Below, piece by piece: positions 57,301-62,154 of a DNA stretch of 64,000 nt (its first letter is position 1; every line of letters begins with the position of its first letter). Source of the DNA: Arcobacter venerupis (GTDB taxonomy: Bacteria; Campylobacterota; Campylobacteria; Campylobacterales; Arcobacteraceae); NCBI RefSeq assembly GCF_013201665.1, contig NZ_CP053840.1, positions 248,001 to 312,000 on the forward strand, in the 5' to 3' direction. Both the position numbers and the translations under genes were made by a program. Under the pieces are notes generated by a model. That model saw only the letters and a list, made by a program, of their open reading frames with translations. It was not told the origin of the DNA and searched no databases.

Positions 57301-58675
57301 AGATGAAATTAATTTAGGAATAACAGCAAGAGCTACTGAAACAAATGATAATGCTGATGGATTAAATTATGCAGAGACAATTGATACAGATGCATTAGTG
57401 TATGGAATGAATGAAACAAATACTTTAGTATTTGGAGAAGTAACAACTAATTTATTGTTAACACTAGATGTATCAGGAAGTATGTCATTTAAAATAGATA
57501 ATTCATATGAGACAAGATTAGATATTGCAAAAAAATCTCTTATTGATACAATCAAAGCATATCAAGCAAATGGAGAGACGCAAGTTAATTTAACTTTATT
57601 TAAAGTTGATTCAAAAAATGTTGGTTGGATGAGTGCTGATGAAGCTATTAAATATATTAATAGTTTACAAATTGACTCTAAAACTTATCAGCTTACTTCA
57701 AATGGTGTAAATATTAATTTAACTGATGGTACAGGATATAATGATGCATTAATTGAAACAATGAAGGTAGATTTTACTGGACATGATGCAACTCAAACAA
57801 TAGCTTATTTTATCTCTGATGGTGAAGCAAATTCTGCAGTGGATAAAATTGATCAAGATAGTGATACAACTATAAAAAATTGGAAAAATTATGTAGATAA
57901 TAATATTGATACTTTAAATGTTATTGGAATAAGTAAAGATATTAGTGCTAAATATTTAAAAATTATACAAGTTCAAGATGGTGATAATGTAATATTAGTA
58001 CAAAAAGAAGAGACATTAGGTGATGTTTTATCAGGAACAGTGCATAGTTCAATTACTGGTGATGTATTGGATAATATAATAGGTGGAGATGGAAATACAA
58101 AAATAGATAGTATCGTTATTGATGGAAAAGAGTATACAAAAGACAATTTCCCAACAGATGGCGTTGCGCTTGATGGAGATGGAAAATTAACATTCAATTT
58201 TGATACAGGAAAATATGAATATAGTGTAAAATCTTCTGAATTTTCAGCTGATACAACAAAAACATTTGAAGTGAATGCAAGTGATGAAGATGGAGATAAA
58301 ACTACATTTGACGTAAATCTAAAAATAGATATTTCTCCAAATGAATCAGCACATACTTTAAATATATCAGGTGAAGATATTGATTTAAGTGCAATTATTT
58401 CATCTAATACAAATACAGATGTTATTAATTTAGAGAATTCAAAAGTTGATAAAATTTCTGTAGATTTAAATGATGTTTTACTTCAAGAAGATCACCAACT
58501 AATTATAAAAGGTGATTTAGGTGATAAAGTTGACTTAGATACGCCAAGTGATTGGTCAAATATAGGTAAAGAACAACTAGATGGAGTAAATTATAATGTA
58601 TATACAGGAACAGGGGCAAATTCTACAGTTAAATTATTAATTGACGATGATATTGATGTTACACCTGATATATAA
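42398..58675 (+). CDS. Giant LapA-like type I-secreted adhesin, 5425 residues
   Basis: Order of parts: N-terminal retention module (1-145) with candidate LapG site AAAAG (147-151); 25 identical-looking 137-residue Calx-beta-like repeats (218-3623); a T1SS-143-type domain (about 3627-3772); an unassigned beta-rich part (3773-4078); cadherin-like domain 1 (4080-4193); RTX-like Gly/Asn/Asp stretch (4260-4435); module A (4516-4600); cadherin-like domain 2 (about 4620-4730); module A again (4901-4985); von Willebrand A domain with LDVSGSMS (about 5010-5205); and a C-terminal secretion region (5318-5425). No cysteine is visible and the protein is Asp/Thr-rich and acidic. It is presumably exported by the three genes upstream and tethered to the surface to mediate attachment or biofilm; the ligand is unknown. 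Confidence 0.95.
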   Translation: MKLTIKTENGQRVVDLKNDLQFKALKGEEYVFSNGFSNYVLNFKDNQESVVLTFNVNGKSIKVELNGIVPLLQANTSDMSNPTAIIINKDINNKDVDNIIDNTSFNGGEIINQLESLMSNPIDLGNSKATNLTLITDYQTLLESLGAAAAGGDAGGNTSNGSTFNSTFSLTAGALNGIADSARGENLTESISTTPVDSGNTIAIANTTPVTATIIIGDAGSVKEADGAILTYSVKLSNAVGSDVEVDLTTGGTASKGDDYTNTLQYSTNGGTTWLDVPATGKVTLPADGSSVLVKVTVKDDAITENDETVTLTATTTDAQITTQTATGTGIITDDRGNDNPDVDEDVKANIEVTDAGSVKEADGAILTYSVKLSNAVGSDVEVDLTTGGTASKGDDYTNTLQYSTNGGTTWLDVPATGKVTLPADGSSVLVKVTVKDDAITENDETVTLTATTTDAQITTQTATGTGIITDDRGNDNPDVDEDVKANIEVTDAGSVKEADGAILTYSVKLSNAVGSDVEVDLTTGGTASKGDDYTNTLQYSTNGGTTWLDVPATGKVTLPADGSSVLVKVTVKDDAITENDETVTLTATTTDAQITTQTATGTGIITDDRGNDNPDVDEDVKANIEVTDAGSVKEADGAILTYSVKLSNAVGSDVEVDLTTGGTASKGDDYTNTLQYSTNGGTTWLDVPATGKVTLPADGSSVLVKVTVKDDAITENDETVTLTATTTDAQITTQTATGTGIITDDRGNDNPDVDEDVKANIEVTDAGSVKEADGAILTYSVKLSNAVGSDVEVDLTTGGTASKGDDYTNTLQYSTNGGTTWLDVPATGKVTLPADGSSVLVKVTVKDDAITENDETVTLTATTTDAQITTQTATGTGIITDDRGNDNPDVDEDVKANIEVTDAGSVKEADGAILTYSVKLSNAVGSDVEVDLTTGGTASKGDDYTNTLQYSTNGGTTWLDVPATGKVTLPADGSSVLVKVTVKDDAITENDETVTLTATTTDAQITTQTATGTGIITDDRGNDNPDVDEDVKANIEVTDAGSVKEADGAILTYSVKLSNAVGSDVEVDLTTGGTASKGDDYTNTLQYSTNGGTTWLDVPATGKVTLPADGSSVLVKVTVKDDAITENDETVTLTATTTDAQITTQTATGTGIITDDRGNDNPDVDEDVKANIEVTDAGSVKEADGAILTYSVKLSNAVGSDVEVDLTTGGTASKGDDYTNTLQYSTNGGTTWLDVPATGKVTLPADGSSVLVKVTVKDDAITENDETVTLTATTTDAQITTQTATGTGIITDDRGNDNPDVDEDVKANIEVTDAGSVKEADGAILTYSVKLSNAVGSDVEVDLTTGGTASKGDDYTNTLQYSTNGGTTWLDVPATGKVTLPADGSSVLVKVTVKDDAITENDETVTLTATTTDAQITTQTATGTGIITDDRGNDNPDVDEDVKANIEVTDAGSVKEADGAILTYSVKLSNAVGSDVEVDLTTGGTASKGDDYTNTLQYSTNGGTTWLDVPATGKVTLPADGSSVLVKVTVKDDAITENDETVTLTATTTDAQITTQTATGTGIITDDRGNDNPDVDEDVKANIEVTDAGSVKEADGAILTYSVKLSNAVGSDVEVDLTTGGTASKGDDYTNTLQYSTNGGTTWLDVPATGKVTLPADGSSVLVKVTVKDDAITENDETVTLTATTTDAQITTQTATGTGIITDDRGNDNPDVDEDVKANIEVTDAGSVKEADGAILTYSVKLSNAVGSDVEVDLTTGGTASKGDDYTNTLQYSTNGGTTWLDVPATGKVTLPADGSSVLVKVTVKDDAITENDETVTLTATTTDAQITTQTATGTGIITDDRGNDNPDVDEDVKANIEVTDAGSVKEADGAILTYSVKLSNAVGSDVEVDLTTGGTASKGDDYTNTLQYSTNGGTTWLDVPATGKVTLPADGSSVLVKVTVKDDAITENDETVTLTATTTDAQITTQTATGTGIITDDRGNDNPDVDEDVKANIEVTDAGSVKEADGAILTYSVKLSNAVGSDVEVDLTTGGTASKGDDYTNTLQYSTNGGTTWLDVPATGKVTLPADGSSVLVKVTVKDDAITENDETVTLTATTTDAQITTQTATGTGIITDDRGNDNPDVDEDVKANIEVTDAGSVKEADGAILTYSVKLSNAVGSDVEVDLTTGGTASKGDDYTNTLQYSTNGGTTWLDVPATGKVTLPADGSSVLVKVTVKDDAITENDETVTLTATTTDAQITTQTATGTGIITDDRGNDNPDVDEDVKANIEVTDAGSVKEADGAILTYSVKLSNAVGSDVEVDLTTGGTASKGDDYTNTLQYSTNGGTTWLDVPATGKVTLPADGSSVLVKVTVKDDAITENDETVTLTATTTDAQITTQTATGTGIITDDRGNDNPDVDEDVKANIEVTDAGSVKEADGAILTYSVKLSNAVGSDVEVDLTTGGTASKGDDYTNTLQYSTNGGTTWLDVPATGKVTLPADGSSVLVKVTVKDDAITENDETVTLTATTTDAQITTQTATGTGIITDDRGNDNPDVDEDVKANIEVTDAGSVKEADGAILTYSVKLSNAVGSDVEVDLTTGGTASKGDDYTNTLQYSTNGGTTWLDVPATGKVTLPADGSSVLVKVTVKDDAITENDETVTLTATTTDAQITTQTATGTGIITDDRGNDNPDVDEDVKANIEVTDAGSVKEADGAILTYSVKLSNAVGSDVEVDLTTGGTASKGDDYTNTLQYSTNGGTTWLDVPATGKVTLPADGSSVLVKVTVKDDAITENDETVTLTATTTDAQITTQTATGTGIITDDRGNDNPDVDEDVKANIEVTDAGSVKEADGAILTYSVKLSNAVGSDVEVDLTTGGTASKGDDYTNTLQYSTNGGTTWLDVPATGKVTLPADGSSVLVKVTVKDDAITENDETVTLTATTTDAQITTQTATGTGIITDDRGNDNPDVDEDVKANIEVTDAGSVKEADGAILTYSVKLSNAVGSDVEVDLTTGGTASKGDDYTNTLQYSTNGGTTWLDVPATGKVTLPADGSSVLVKVTVKDDAITENDETVTLTATTTDAQITTQTATGTGIITDDRGNDNPDVDEDVKANIEVTDAGSVKEADGAILTYSVKLSNAVGSDVEVDLTTGGTASKGDDYTNTLQYSTNGGTTWLDVPATGKVTLPADGSSVLVKVTVKDDAITENDETVTLTATTTDAQITTQTATGTGIITDDRGNDNPDVDEDVKANIEVTDAGSVKEADGAILTYSVKLSNAVGSDVEVDLTTGGTASKGDDYTNTLQYSTNGGTTWLDVPATGKVTLPADGSSVLVKVTVKDDAITENDETVTLTATTTDAQITTQTATGTGIITDDRGNDNPDVDEDVKANIEVTDAGSVKEADGAILTYSVKLSNAVGSDVEVDLTTGGTASKGDDYTNTLQYSTNGGTTWLDVPATGKVTLPADGSSVLVKVTVKDDAITENDETVTLTATTTDAQITTQTATGTGIITDDRGNDNPDVDEDVKANIEVTDAGSVKEADGAILTYSVKLSNAVGSDVEVDLTTGGTASKGDDYTNTLQYSTNGGTTWLDVPATGKVTLPADGSSVLVKVTVKDDAITENDETVTLTATTTDAQITTQTATGTGIITDDDIAPVTVTVSEEGLANGIPDNNGTPTDSTNETSVEGTINISNLNLSSNKEFMLNIPSITLSSHGEEIVWELNADKNELIGKTSGEDAIKVTIDETGKYSVELLKPIDHPVNSVEDVVSFDINVTVKDGTFQTDTKFTINIEDDMPTVEDTTIVWTQSTTIPDIFTGNVSFTGNGGTHSSYSFAGGSVLVTGKGFTSSTDLDLVDASLSQSSGGLGVASSSSPYHNVSNEVDYRKTANGEGASEELIIKLEDGKISYGAKINFAYMYGGELEVGIAEFYRDGVLVSTQTFSSNASSGNYAANFEVLDGGFDTIIIKATDNGNSFNVKDNSDFAVTGVEFLGTTAPQASSYGEGTISYGYGADGAGSLGFTNVKDNLTLTDGTTVTVTTTATSIIAKDSNGELVFQVQLTPSTGKWEFYQYKDFLIGDGTKETLDISFKVVDADGDGVDGSITIGVNKLPTSSDDSIEILEDNNHTLTLNDFGNNSNDFTKVKIETLPTNGILLLAGVAIIAGQEISKSDIESGKLVFKPTENSDADSGFSFKITNGTLWSASYNTDINIAAVADKPTASISVTKITSSDDGSSGSSNQTNTDFNDLDLLTASTQGSRKYENLDQDLVYSGTNDIVKDYQNANATNITTDKGNDTLEFQSANNKNINTGAGDDKVIINQGSSGNNVQLGEGNNSLTIGGSLNQGTTQAGAGNDTLIVNQGASGTQVNLGDGNNTISIKESLNSSNISTGNGNDTLIIGNNSDGNTIYTGGGADKVQINGNVQDTKIDLSDGNDSIKLSSQSNVNFNINTVIDGGKGDDTLYFSGKMEDYKVAVGVDTGNSALISWAQFVEMNKNADGYANKEFTIYEVDGNGTLQGSKFVVKNIENVVFESSENSGTVTTNDYKVDISAALADLDGSETLTVTINNVPTGATLTSTAYTLVDNGNNTWSVTIPAGTKSISDSITMSVPKSNTETVNLEITARATESNDNTNGLNFAEATANDGVPATTDDKITTNEDTSKVLTLSDFGTYSNGNGDAISSIKINTLPTNGVLMFNGAAISAGVVLNASDINSGKLVFIPNNNTDLDSSFTFQVSDSKDWSMTHTTSIEVIAVADKPTANINVERSVTIDTSNVTDTSKGYTVTAYNTSGNQTTISTVDGTNHNGFGVSGASSGDTTEIGYNNTTKSSEVLKVAFENDVSSVDVTFAYKNPNETAVVKFYKDGVLVGTQILTGGTDTVDGPFTLTADNGAAFDEVSFSALGKDDDYLINKISFTEVETNSSGAIVGDIYNVDISAALADTDGSESLTVTITNVPTGATLSSDSYTLVDNGNHTWSVTIPAGTSSIADSITMSVPTSNTDEINLGITARATETNDNADGLNYAETIDTDALVYGMNETNTLVFGEVTTNLLLTLDVSGSMSFKIDNSYETRLDIAKKSLIDTIKAYQANGETQVNLTLFKVDSKNVGWMSADEAIKYINSLQIDSKTYQLTSNGVNINLTDGTGYNDALIETMKVDFTGHDATQTIAYFISDGEANSAVDKIDQDSDTTIKNWKNYVDNNIDTLNVIGISKDISAKYLKIIQVQDGDNVILVQKEETLGDVLSGTVHSSITGDVLDNIIGGDGNTKIDSIVIDGKEYTKDNFPTDGVALDGDGKLTFNFDTGKYEYSVKSSEFSADTTKTFEVNASDEDGDKTTFDVNLKIDISPNESAHTLNISGEDIDLSAIISSNTNTDVINLENSKVDKISVDLNDVLLQEDHQLIIKGDLGDKVDLDTPSDWSNIGKEQLDGVNYNVYTGTGANSTVKLLIDDDIDVTPDI
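42836..42850 (+). other. Candidate LapG-type cleavage site in the adhesin
   Basis: Codons 147-151 encode AAAAG, fitting the [TAP]AA[GV] pattern cut by LapG proteases, with cleavage expected between A149 and A150. It is followed by a Gly/Asn/Ser-rich linker (GGDAGGNTSNGS). The preceding 145 residues would then act as a periplasmic retention plug. LapG and LapD genes are not in the window. Confidence 0.55.
43049..53266 (+). repeat. Array of 25 tandem 411-bp repeats inside the adhesin gene
   Basis: Units begin GATGCAGGAAGTGTAAAAGA at 43049 and every 411 bases to 52913. The first 24 are complete; the last runs for 118 of 137 codons before the sequence diverges (GACATAGCA at 53267). I see no base differences between copies, including at synonymous positions. 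Each unit encodes a Calx-beta-like domain (VKEADGAILTYSVKLSN, GTASKGDDY, VKDDAITENDETVTLTAT) and an acidic linker (RGNDNPDVDEDVKANIEVT). The DD and ENDE residues are typical calcium ligands. Confidence 0.97.
55174..55700 (+). other. RTX-like glycine-rich segment of the adhesin
   Basis: Repeated GNDT, GAGDDKV, GEGNNSL, GAGNDTL, GDGNNTI, GNGNDTL, GGGADKV and GGKGDDTL elements resemble RTX nonapeptides but with longer spacing (about 20-25 residues), so a calcium-binding beta-roll is possible. Confidence 0.65.
55943..57352 (+). repeat. Internal duplication of a cadherin-adjacent module in the adhesin
   Basis: The 85-residue module VDISAALADLDGSETLTVT at 55943-56197 recurs at 57098-57352 with a few substitutions (DTDGSESLTVT). 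The cadherin-like domains at about 54640-54975 and 56260-56590 are also related (LPTNG, SGKLVF, VADKPTA). These copies differ, unlike the 411-bp array, so they are older duplications. Confidence 0.8.
57427..58020 (+). other. von Willebrand factor A domain of the adhesin
   Basis: The metal-ion-dependent adhesion site is visible: D-x-S-x-S in LDVSGSMS, a Thr in LTDGTGYNDAL, and an Asp in YFISDGEAN. Such domains bind protein ligands through a divalent cation. Confidence 0.82.
58350..58675 (+). other. Type I secretion C-terminal target region of the adhesin
   Basis: The last 108 residues contain DVINLENSKVDKISVDLNDVL, HQLIIKGDLGDKVDLD, W-NIG and DGVNYNVYTG, the layout of the VC_A0849-type C-terminal target domain of T1SS adhesins, ending in an acidic IDDDIDVTPDI tail. 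Confidence 0.75.
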
Positions 58676-58709
58676 ACATAAATAGGAATTTTTCCTATTT
58701 ATGTTTTTT
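58674..58709 (+). terminator. Strong intrinsic terminator after the adhesin gene
   Basis: A 15-bp perfect stem (58674-58688 with 58692-58706) with a 3-base loop, followed by T residues. It begins at the adhesin's stop codon. Confidence 0.92.
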
Positions 58710-58741
58710 AAATTTGTAATAAAATAGGATAAATTTTTTAG

Positions 58742-59542
58742 ATGAGACAAACAAGAATAGATGAGTTTTTAGAGTTAGAATATCATAATAAAGAACTCGA
58801 AAAAAGAATAAAAGAAGAAGTTGCAAAAAATAGAGAAAAAGACAAGTTAATGTTTCAGCAATCAAAGTTGGCATCTTTGGGTGAAATGTTAGGAAATATA
58901 TCCCATCAATGGAGGCAACCACTTATGGAAATTAACTCTTTGTTTTTACCAATTGAAGCTAAGATTACTCTTGGTGTTCCTTTAGAAGATAATGAAATTC
59001 TTCAAACAATAGATAAATTAAATCATATTACTAAATATATGTCGAATACTATTGATGATTTTAAAAATTTTTTTGCGACAGATAAAGAAAAAATAAAATT
59101 TAAACTATTAGAACAAATTAATTCAACAGTAAATATTATTAGTGGAGGGCTAAAAACTCATAATGTTAAACTTGATATTATAATTAAAAAAAATCCTGAA
59201 ATAATTGCTTATAAAAATGATTATTCACAAGTTCTAATTAATATAATAAACAATGCAAAAGATGTTTTAGTTCAAAGAAAAATTGGAAATCCATATATAA
59301 AAATCTCAATATATGAAGAGAATAAAAATATTATTACCACAGTTGAAGATAATGCTGGTGGAGTAAAAGTTAATCCAATTGAAAAGATATTTGACCCTTT
59401 TTTTACTTATGAAAAAATGGGAGGTTCAGGAATTGGACTTTTTATGTCAAAGCTTATAATAGAAAAAAATATGAATGGCAAACTCTCAGTTGAAAATACA
59501 TCAAATGGCGCTTTTTTTAAGATAATAATTCCTAAAATTTAG
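58742..59542 (+). CDS. Cytoplasmic histidine kinase without sensor domain
   Basis: 266 residues, no signal peptide and no membrane segment. A short coiled coil (about 8-45) leads straight into the kinase core: H55 in SHQWRQPL, N-box NIINNAKD (167-174), DNAGG (203-207) and GSGIGLF (228-234). The core resembles that of the sensor kinase at 33529, with the same H-box type. No response regulator gene adjoins, so it is an orphan; the regulator at 35999 on the far side of the adhesin is one candidate partner. AGGA lies about 15 bases before the ATG. The upstream terminator suggests its own transcript. Confidence 0.9.
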   Translation: MRQTRIDEFLELEYHNKELEKRIKEEVAKNREKDKLMFQQSKLASLGEMLGNISHQWRQPLMEINSLFLPIEAKITLGVPLEDNEILQTIDKLNHITKYMSNTIDDFKNFFATDKEKIKFKLLEQINSTVNIISGGLKTHNVKLDIIIKKNPEIIAYKNDYSQVLINIINNAKDVLVQRKIGNPYIKISIYEENKNIITTVEDNAGGVKVNPIEKIFDPFFTYEKMGGSGIGLFMSKLIIEKNMNGKLSVENTSNGAFFKIIIPKI

Positions 59543-59547
59543 GAATT
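59527..59547 (+). terminator. Weak hairpin at the end of the orphan kinase gene
   Basis: AATTCCTAAA (59527-59536) pairs with TTTAGGAATT (59538-59547) across the stop codon; the following ATTACTTC is a poor T-run. Confidence 0.35.
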
Positions 59548-59579
59548 ATTACTTCATATTGTATTTAAACAATTTTAGA

Positions 59580-59585
59580 TATAAT
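59580..59585 (+). promoter_or_regulatory. Candidate -10 element of tkt
   Basis: TATAAT 40 bases before the tkt start codon, which has an AGGA ribosome binding site. Confidence 0.5.
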
Positions 59586-59625
59586 CACCGAAAATTAGAA
59601 AACTACACTTATTAATAGGATAATC

Positions 59626-61542
59626 ATGTCAAAACAATTATTACAAAAACAAGCAGATACTATCAGATTTTTAGCAGCTGATATGGTGCAACAAGCAAAT
59701 TCAGGACATCCAGGTGCTCCAATGGGATTAGCTGATATTGCAACAGTATTAAGTAAACACTTAAATGTAAATCCAGCAGATCAAAAATGGTTAAATAGAG
59801 ATAGATTAGTTTTTTCAGGTGGTCATGCAACTGGATTAGTTTATTCTTTATTACATCTTTGGGGATTTGATGTATCTGTAAATGATATGAAAAACTTTAG
59901 ACAAACTCACTCAAAAACTCCAGGACATCCAGAATATGGACATACTCATGGAATTGAAATTACAACTGGACCTTTAGGGCAAGGTATTGCAAATGCTGTT
60001 GGTTTTTCAATGGCTTCAAAATATGCTCAAAATGTACTTGGAAAAGAAGTTATTAATCATAAAGTTTATTGTTTATGTGGAGATGGAGATTTACAAGAAG
60101 GAATTTCTTATGAAGCAACATCAACTGCTGGACATTTAAAACTTGATAATCTTGTAATAATTTATGATTCAAATTCAATCACAATTGAGGGTGATACATC
60201 TTTATCATGGAGTGAAAATGTTAAAAAGAGATTCCAAGCTATTGATTTTGAAGTTATTGAAATAGATGGACACAATTTTGAACAAATTGACAAAGCTTTA
60301 ACAGCTGCAAAAGAATCAACACTTCCTGTACTAATTATTGCAAAAACAGCAATCGCTAAAGGTGCGGTTACAATGGAGGGAAGCCATCATGCTCATGGTG
60401 CACCATTAGGTGATGATGAAATTGCTAAATCAAAAATAAAAGCAGGATTTAATCCAGAAGAAAAATTCTTTGTACCAGCTGATGTTAAAGGTGCATTTGA
60501 TAAATTAATGATTGGTTCAACTGCTCAAAACGCATGGACTGAGTCTTTATCAGATGAAACAAAAGCAAAAATAGCTGAACTTCAGAATCCTGATTTCGAT
60601 TCAATTATTTATCCAACTTTTGAAGCTGATTCAAGTGTTGCAACAAGAGATTCAAACCATAAAATTTTAAATGCAATTGCAGCTGCAATTCCAGGATTTT
60701 TAGGTGGAAGTGCAGATTTAGCTCCATCAAATAAAACTGAATTAAAAGCAATGGGTGATTTCCCAAATGGAAGAAATATCCACTTTGGTATTAAAGAACA
60801 TGCAATGGCTGCAATGACTAATGCAATGAATTTATATGGTTTATTTAGAGTTTATTCTGCAACTTTCTTTGTATTTTCTGATTATTTAAAACCAGCAGCT
60901 AGAATCGCAGCTCTTGCTTCTATTCCTCAACATTTCATTTGGACACATGATTCAATTGGTGTTGGAGAAGATGGACCAACTCATCAACCAATTGAGCATT
61001 TATCACAATTTAGAGCATTACCAAATTTCTATACATTCAGACCAGCAGACGCAACTGAAAATGTAGATTCTTGGAAAGTTGCTTTAAAAATGAACGCTCC
61101 AACAGCATTTGTTTGTTCAAGACAAGGATTAAAAGTTTTAAAAGATGAAAAAGCATTTGGAACAGTTGCAAATGGTGGATATTTACTTAAAAAAAGAGAA
61201 AATGCAAATATTACAATTATGGCATCTGGTTCTGAATTAATGTTAGCACTTCAAACTGCTTGTGAATTAGAAAAAGATGGAATTATTGCAAATGTAGTTT
61301 CTGTTCCTTGTTTTGACTTATTTTTAGAGCAAGAAAAATCTTATATTGAGCAAGTTATTGATAAAAATACAAGAGTTTATGCAGTTGAAGCAGCTCGTGG
61401 TTTAGAGTATTATAGATTTGCAGATGTTGTATTTGGAATGGATACATTTGGAGCATCAGGTCCAGCAAATGACTTATTTGAAGAGTTTGGATTTACAATT
61501 CCAAAACTAAAAGCTAAGATAGTAGCTGATTTAAAAAACTAA
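59626..61542 (+). CDS. tkt: Transketolase
   Basis: 638 residues. The thiamine diphosphate region has NSGHPGAPMGLADIA, FSGGHATGLVYSLLHLWG and the GDGDLQEGISYEA motif with its metal-binding Asp, then YDSNSITIEG. The pyrimidine domain has GIKEHAMAAMTNAM, HDSIGVGEDGPTHQPIEHL and the C-terminal domain starts near NITIMASGSEL. It moves two-carbon units in the pentose phosphate pathway. Monocistronic by appearance, with promoter and terminator of its own. Confidence 0.97.
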   Translation: MSKQLLQKQADTIRFLAADMVQQANSGHPGAPMGLADIATVLSKHLNVNPADQKWLNRDRLVFSGGHATGLVYSLLHLWGFDVSVNDMKNFRQTHSKTPGHPEYGHTHGIEITTGPLGQGIANAVGFSMASKYAQNVLGKEVINHKVYCLCGDGDLQEGISYEATSTAGHLKLDNLVIIYDSNSITIEGDTSLSWSENVKKRFQAIDFEVIEIDGHNFEQIDKALTAAKESTLPVLIIAKTAIAKGAVTMEGSHHAHGAPLGDDEIAKSKIKAGFNPEEKFFVPADVKGAFDKLMIGSTAQNAWTESLSDETKAKIAELQNPDFDSIIYPTFEADSSVATRDSNHKILNAIAAAIPGFLGGSADLAPSNKTELKAMGDFPNGRNIHFGIKEHAMAAMTNAMNLYGLFRVYSATFFVFSDYLKPAARIAALASIPQHFIWTHDSIGVGEDGPTHQPIEHLSQFRALPNFYTFRPADATENVDSWKVALKMNAPTAFVCSRQGLKVLKDEKAFGTVANGGYLLKKRENANITIMASGSELMLALQTACELEKDGIIANVVSVPCFDLFLEQEKSYIEQVIDKNTRVYAVEAARGLEYYRFADVVFGMDTFGASGPANDLFEEFGFTIPKLKAKIVADLKN

Positions 61543-61552
61543 GAGTTTTTAA

Positions 61553-61585
61553 TAAATAGATAAGAAATCTTATCTATTTATTTTT
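61553..61585. terminator. Bidirectional terminator between tkt and the DUF4405 gene
   Basis: A 13-bp perfect stem (61553-61565 with 61568-61580), two-base loop, then T residues. It overlaps the stop of the minus-strand gene. Confidence 0.88.
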
Positions 61586-62063
61586 CGCTTAAAATACTAA
61601 CAACTTTAAAAGGTGAAGTCTTATTTAATTTCGCCAATTCATTAATTGACTTTGCCTTGTCAATTTTCAAATCTGCTTTCTCTAATTTTTCTTTTGCAAT
61701 TTGTGAGCTTTCACTAAATATAACAAATGAATTCTCAAGTGGTGCATTTAACACAGAATTAATTAGTGTTGTTTTAGGATTTTCTCCTGTTTTTGAAGTT
61801 AATATAAAAGTAAGAGCTACAGCTGAAATTATTATTCCAGAATATAAAAATACCTTTTTAGAAAAGTAACTTTTCATTGCTTTCCAGTTGAAAAAGACAT
61901 GAAAAAGTATTACTAAAACAAAAACTAAACCTAAATTCTCATGCATCTTTTTTGTGTAATTATCTAATAAATGAAAATACATTAAAACACCAGTTGTACC
62001 AATTACTAAAAACAAAAATGCCGTAAGAGATGTTGCAATATCTCTTTTCATAAATTTATTCAT
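61578..62063 (-). CDS. DUF4405-type cytochrome-b-like membrane protein
   Basis: 161 residues. Three membrane helices: about 10-30 (TSLTAFLFLVIGTTGVLMYFHLL), 42-60 (LGLVFVLVILFHVFFNW) and 70-90. Histidines in MYFHLLD, KKMHENLG and LFHVFFNWK are placed as in DUF4405 proteins, which resemble b-type cytochrome domains, so heme binding is possible. The C-terminal soluble part (about 105-161) ends SINELAKLNKTSPFKVVSIL, a compact helical module. A second in-frame Met is at residue 5. Function unknown. Confidence 0.75.
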   Translation of the reverse strand: MNKFMKRDIATSLTAFLFLVIGTTGVLMYFHLLDNYTKKMHENLGLVFVLVILFHVFFNWKAMKSYFSKKVFLYSGIIISAVALTFILTSKTGENPKTTLINSVLNAPLENSFVIFSESSQIAKEKLEKADLKIDKAKSINELAKLNKTSPFKVVSILSEK

Positions 62064-62154
62064 AAATTCCCTTTATTTGCGTAAAACTAATTATATACAA
62101 TTAGTTTTAATGAAGTTTTAATATAATGATAAATATCAATAAATTGGAGAAGTT

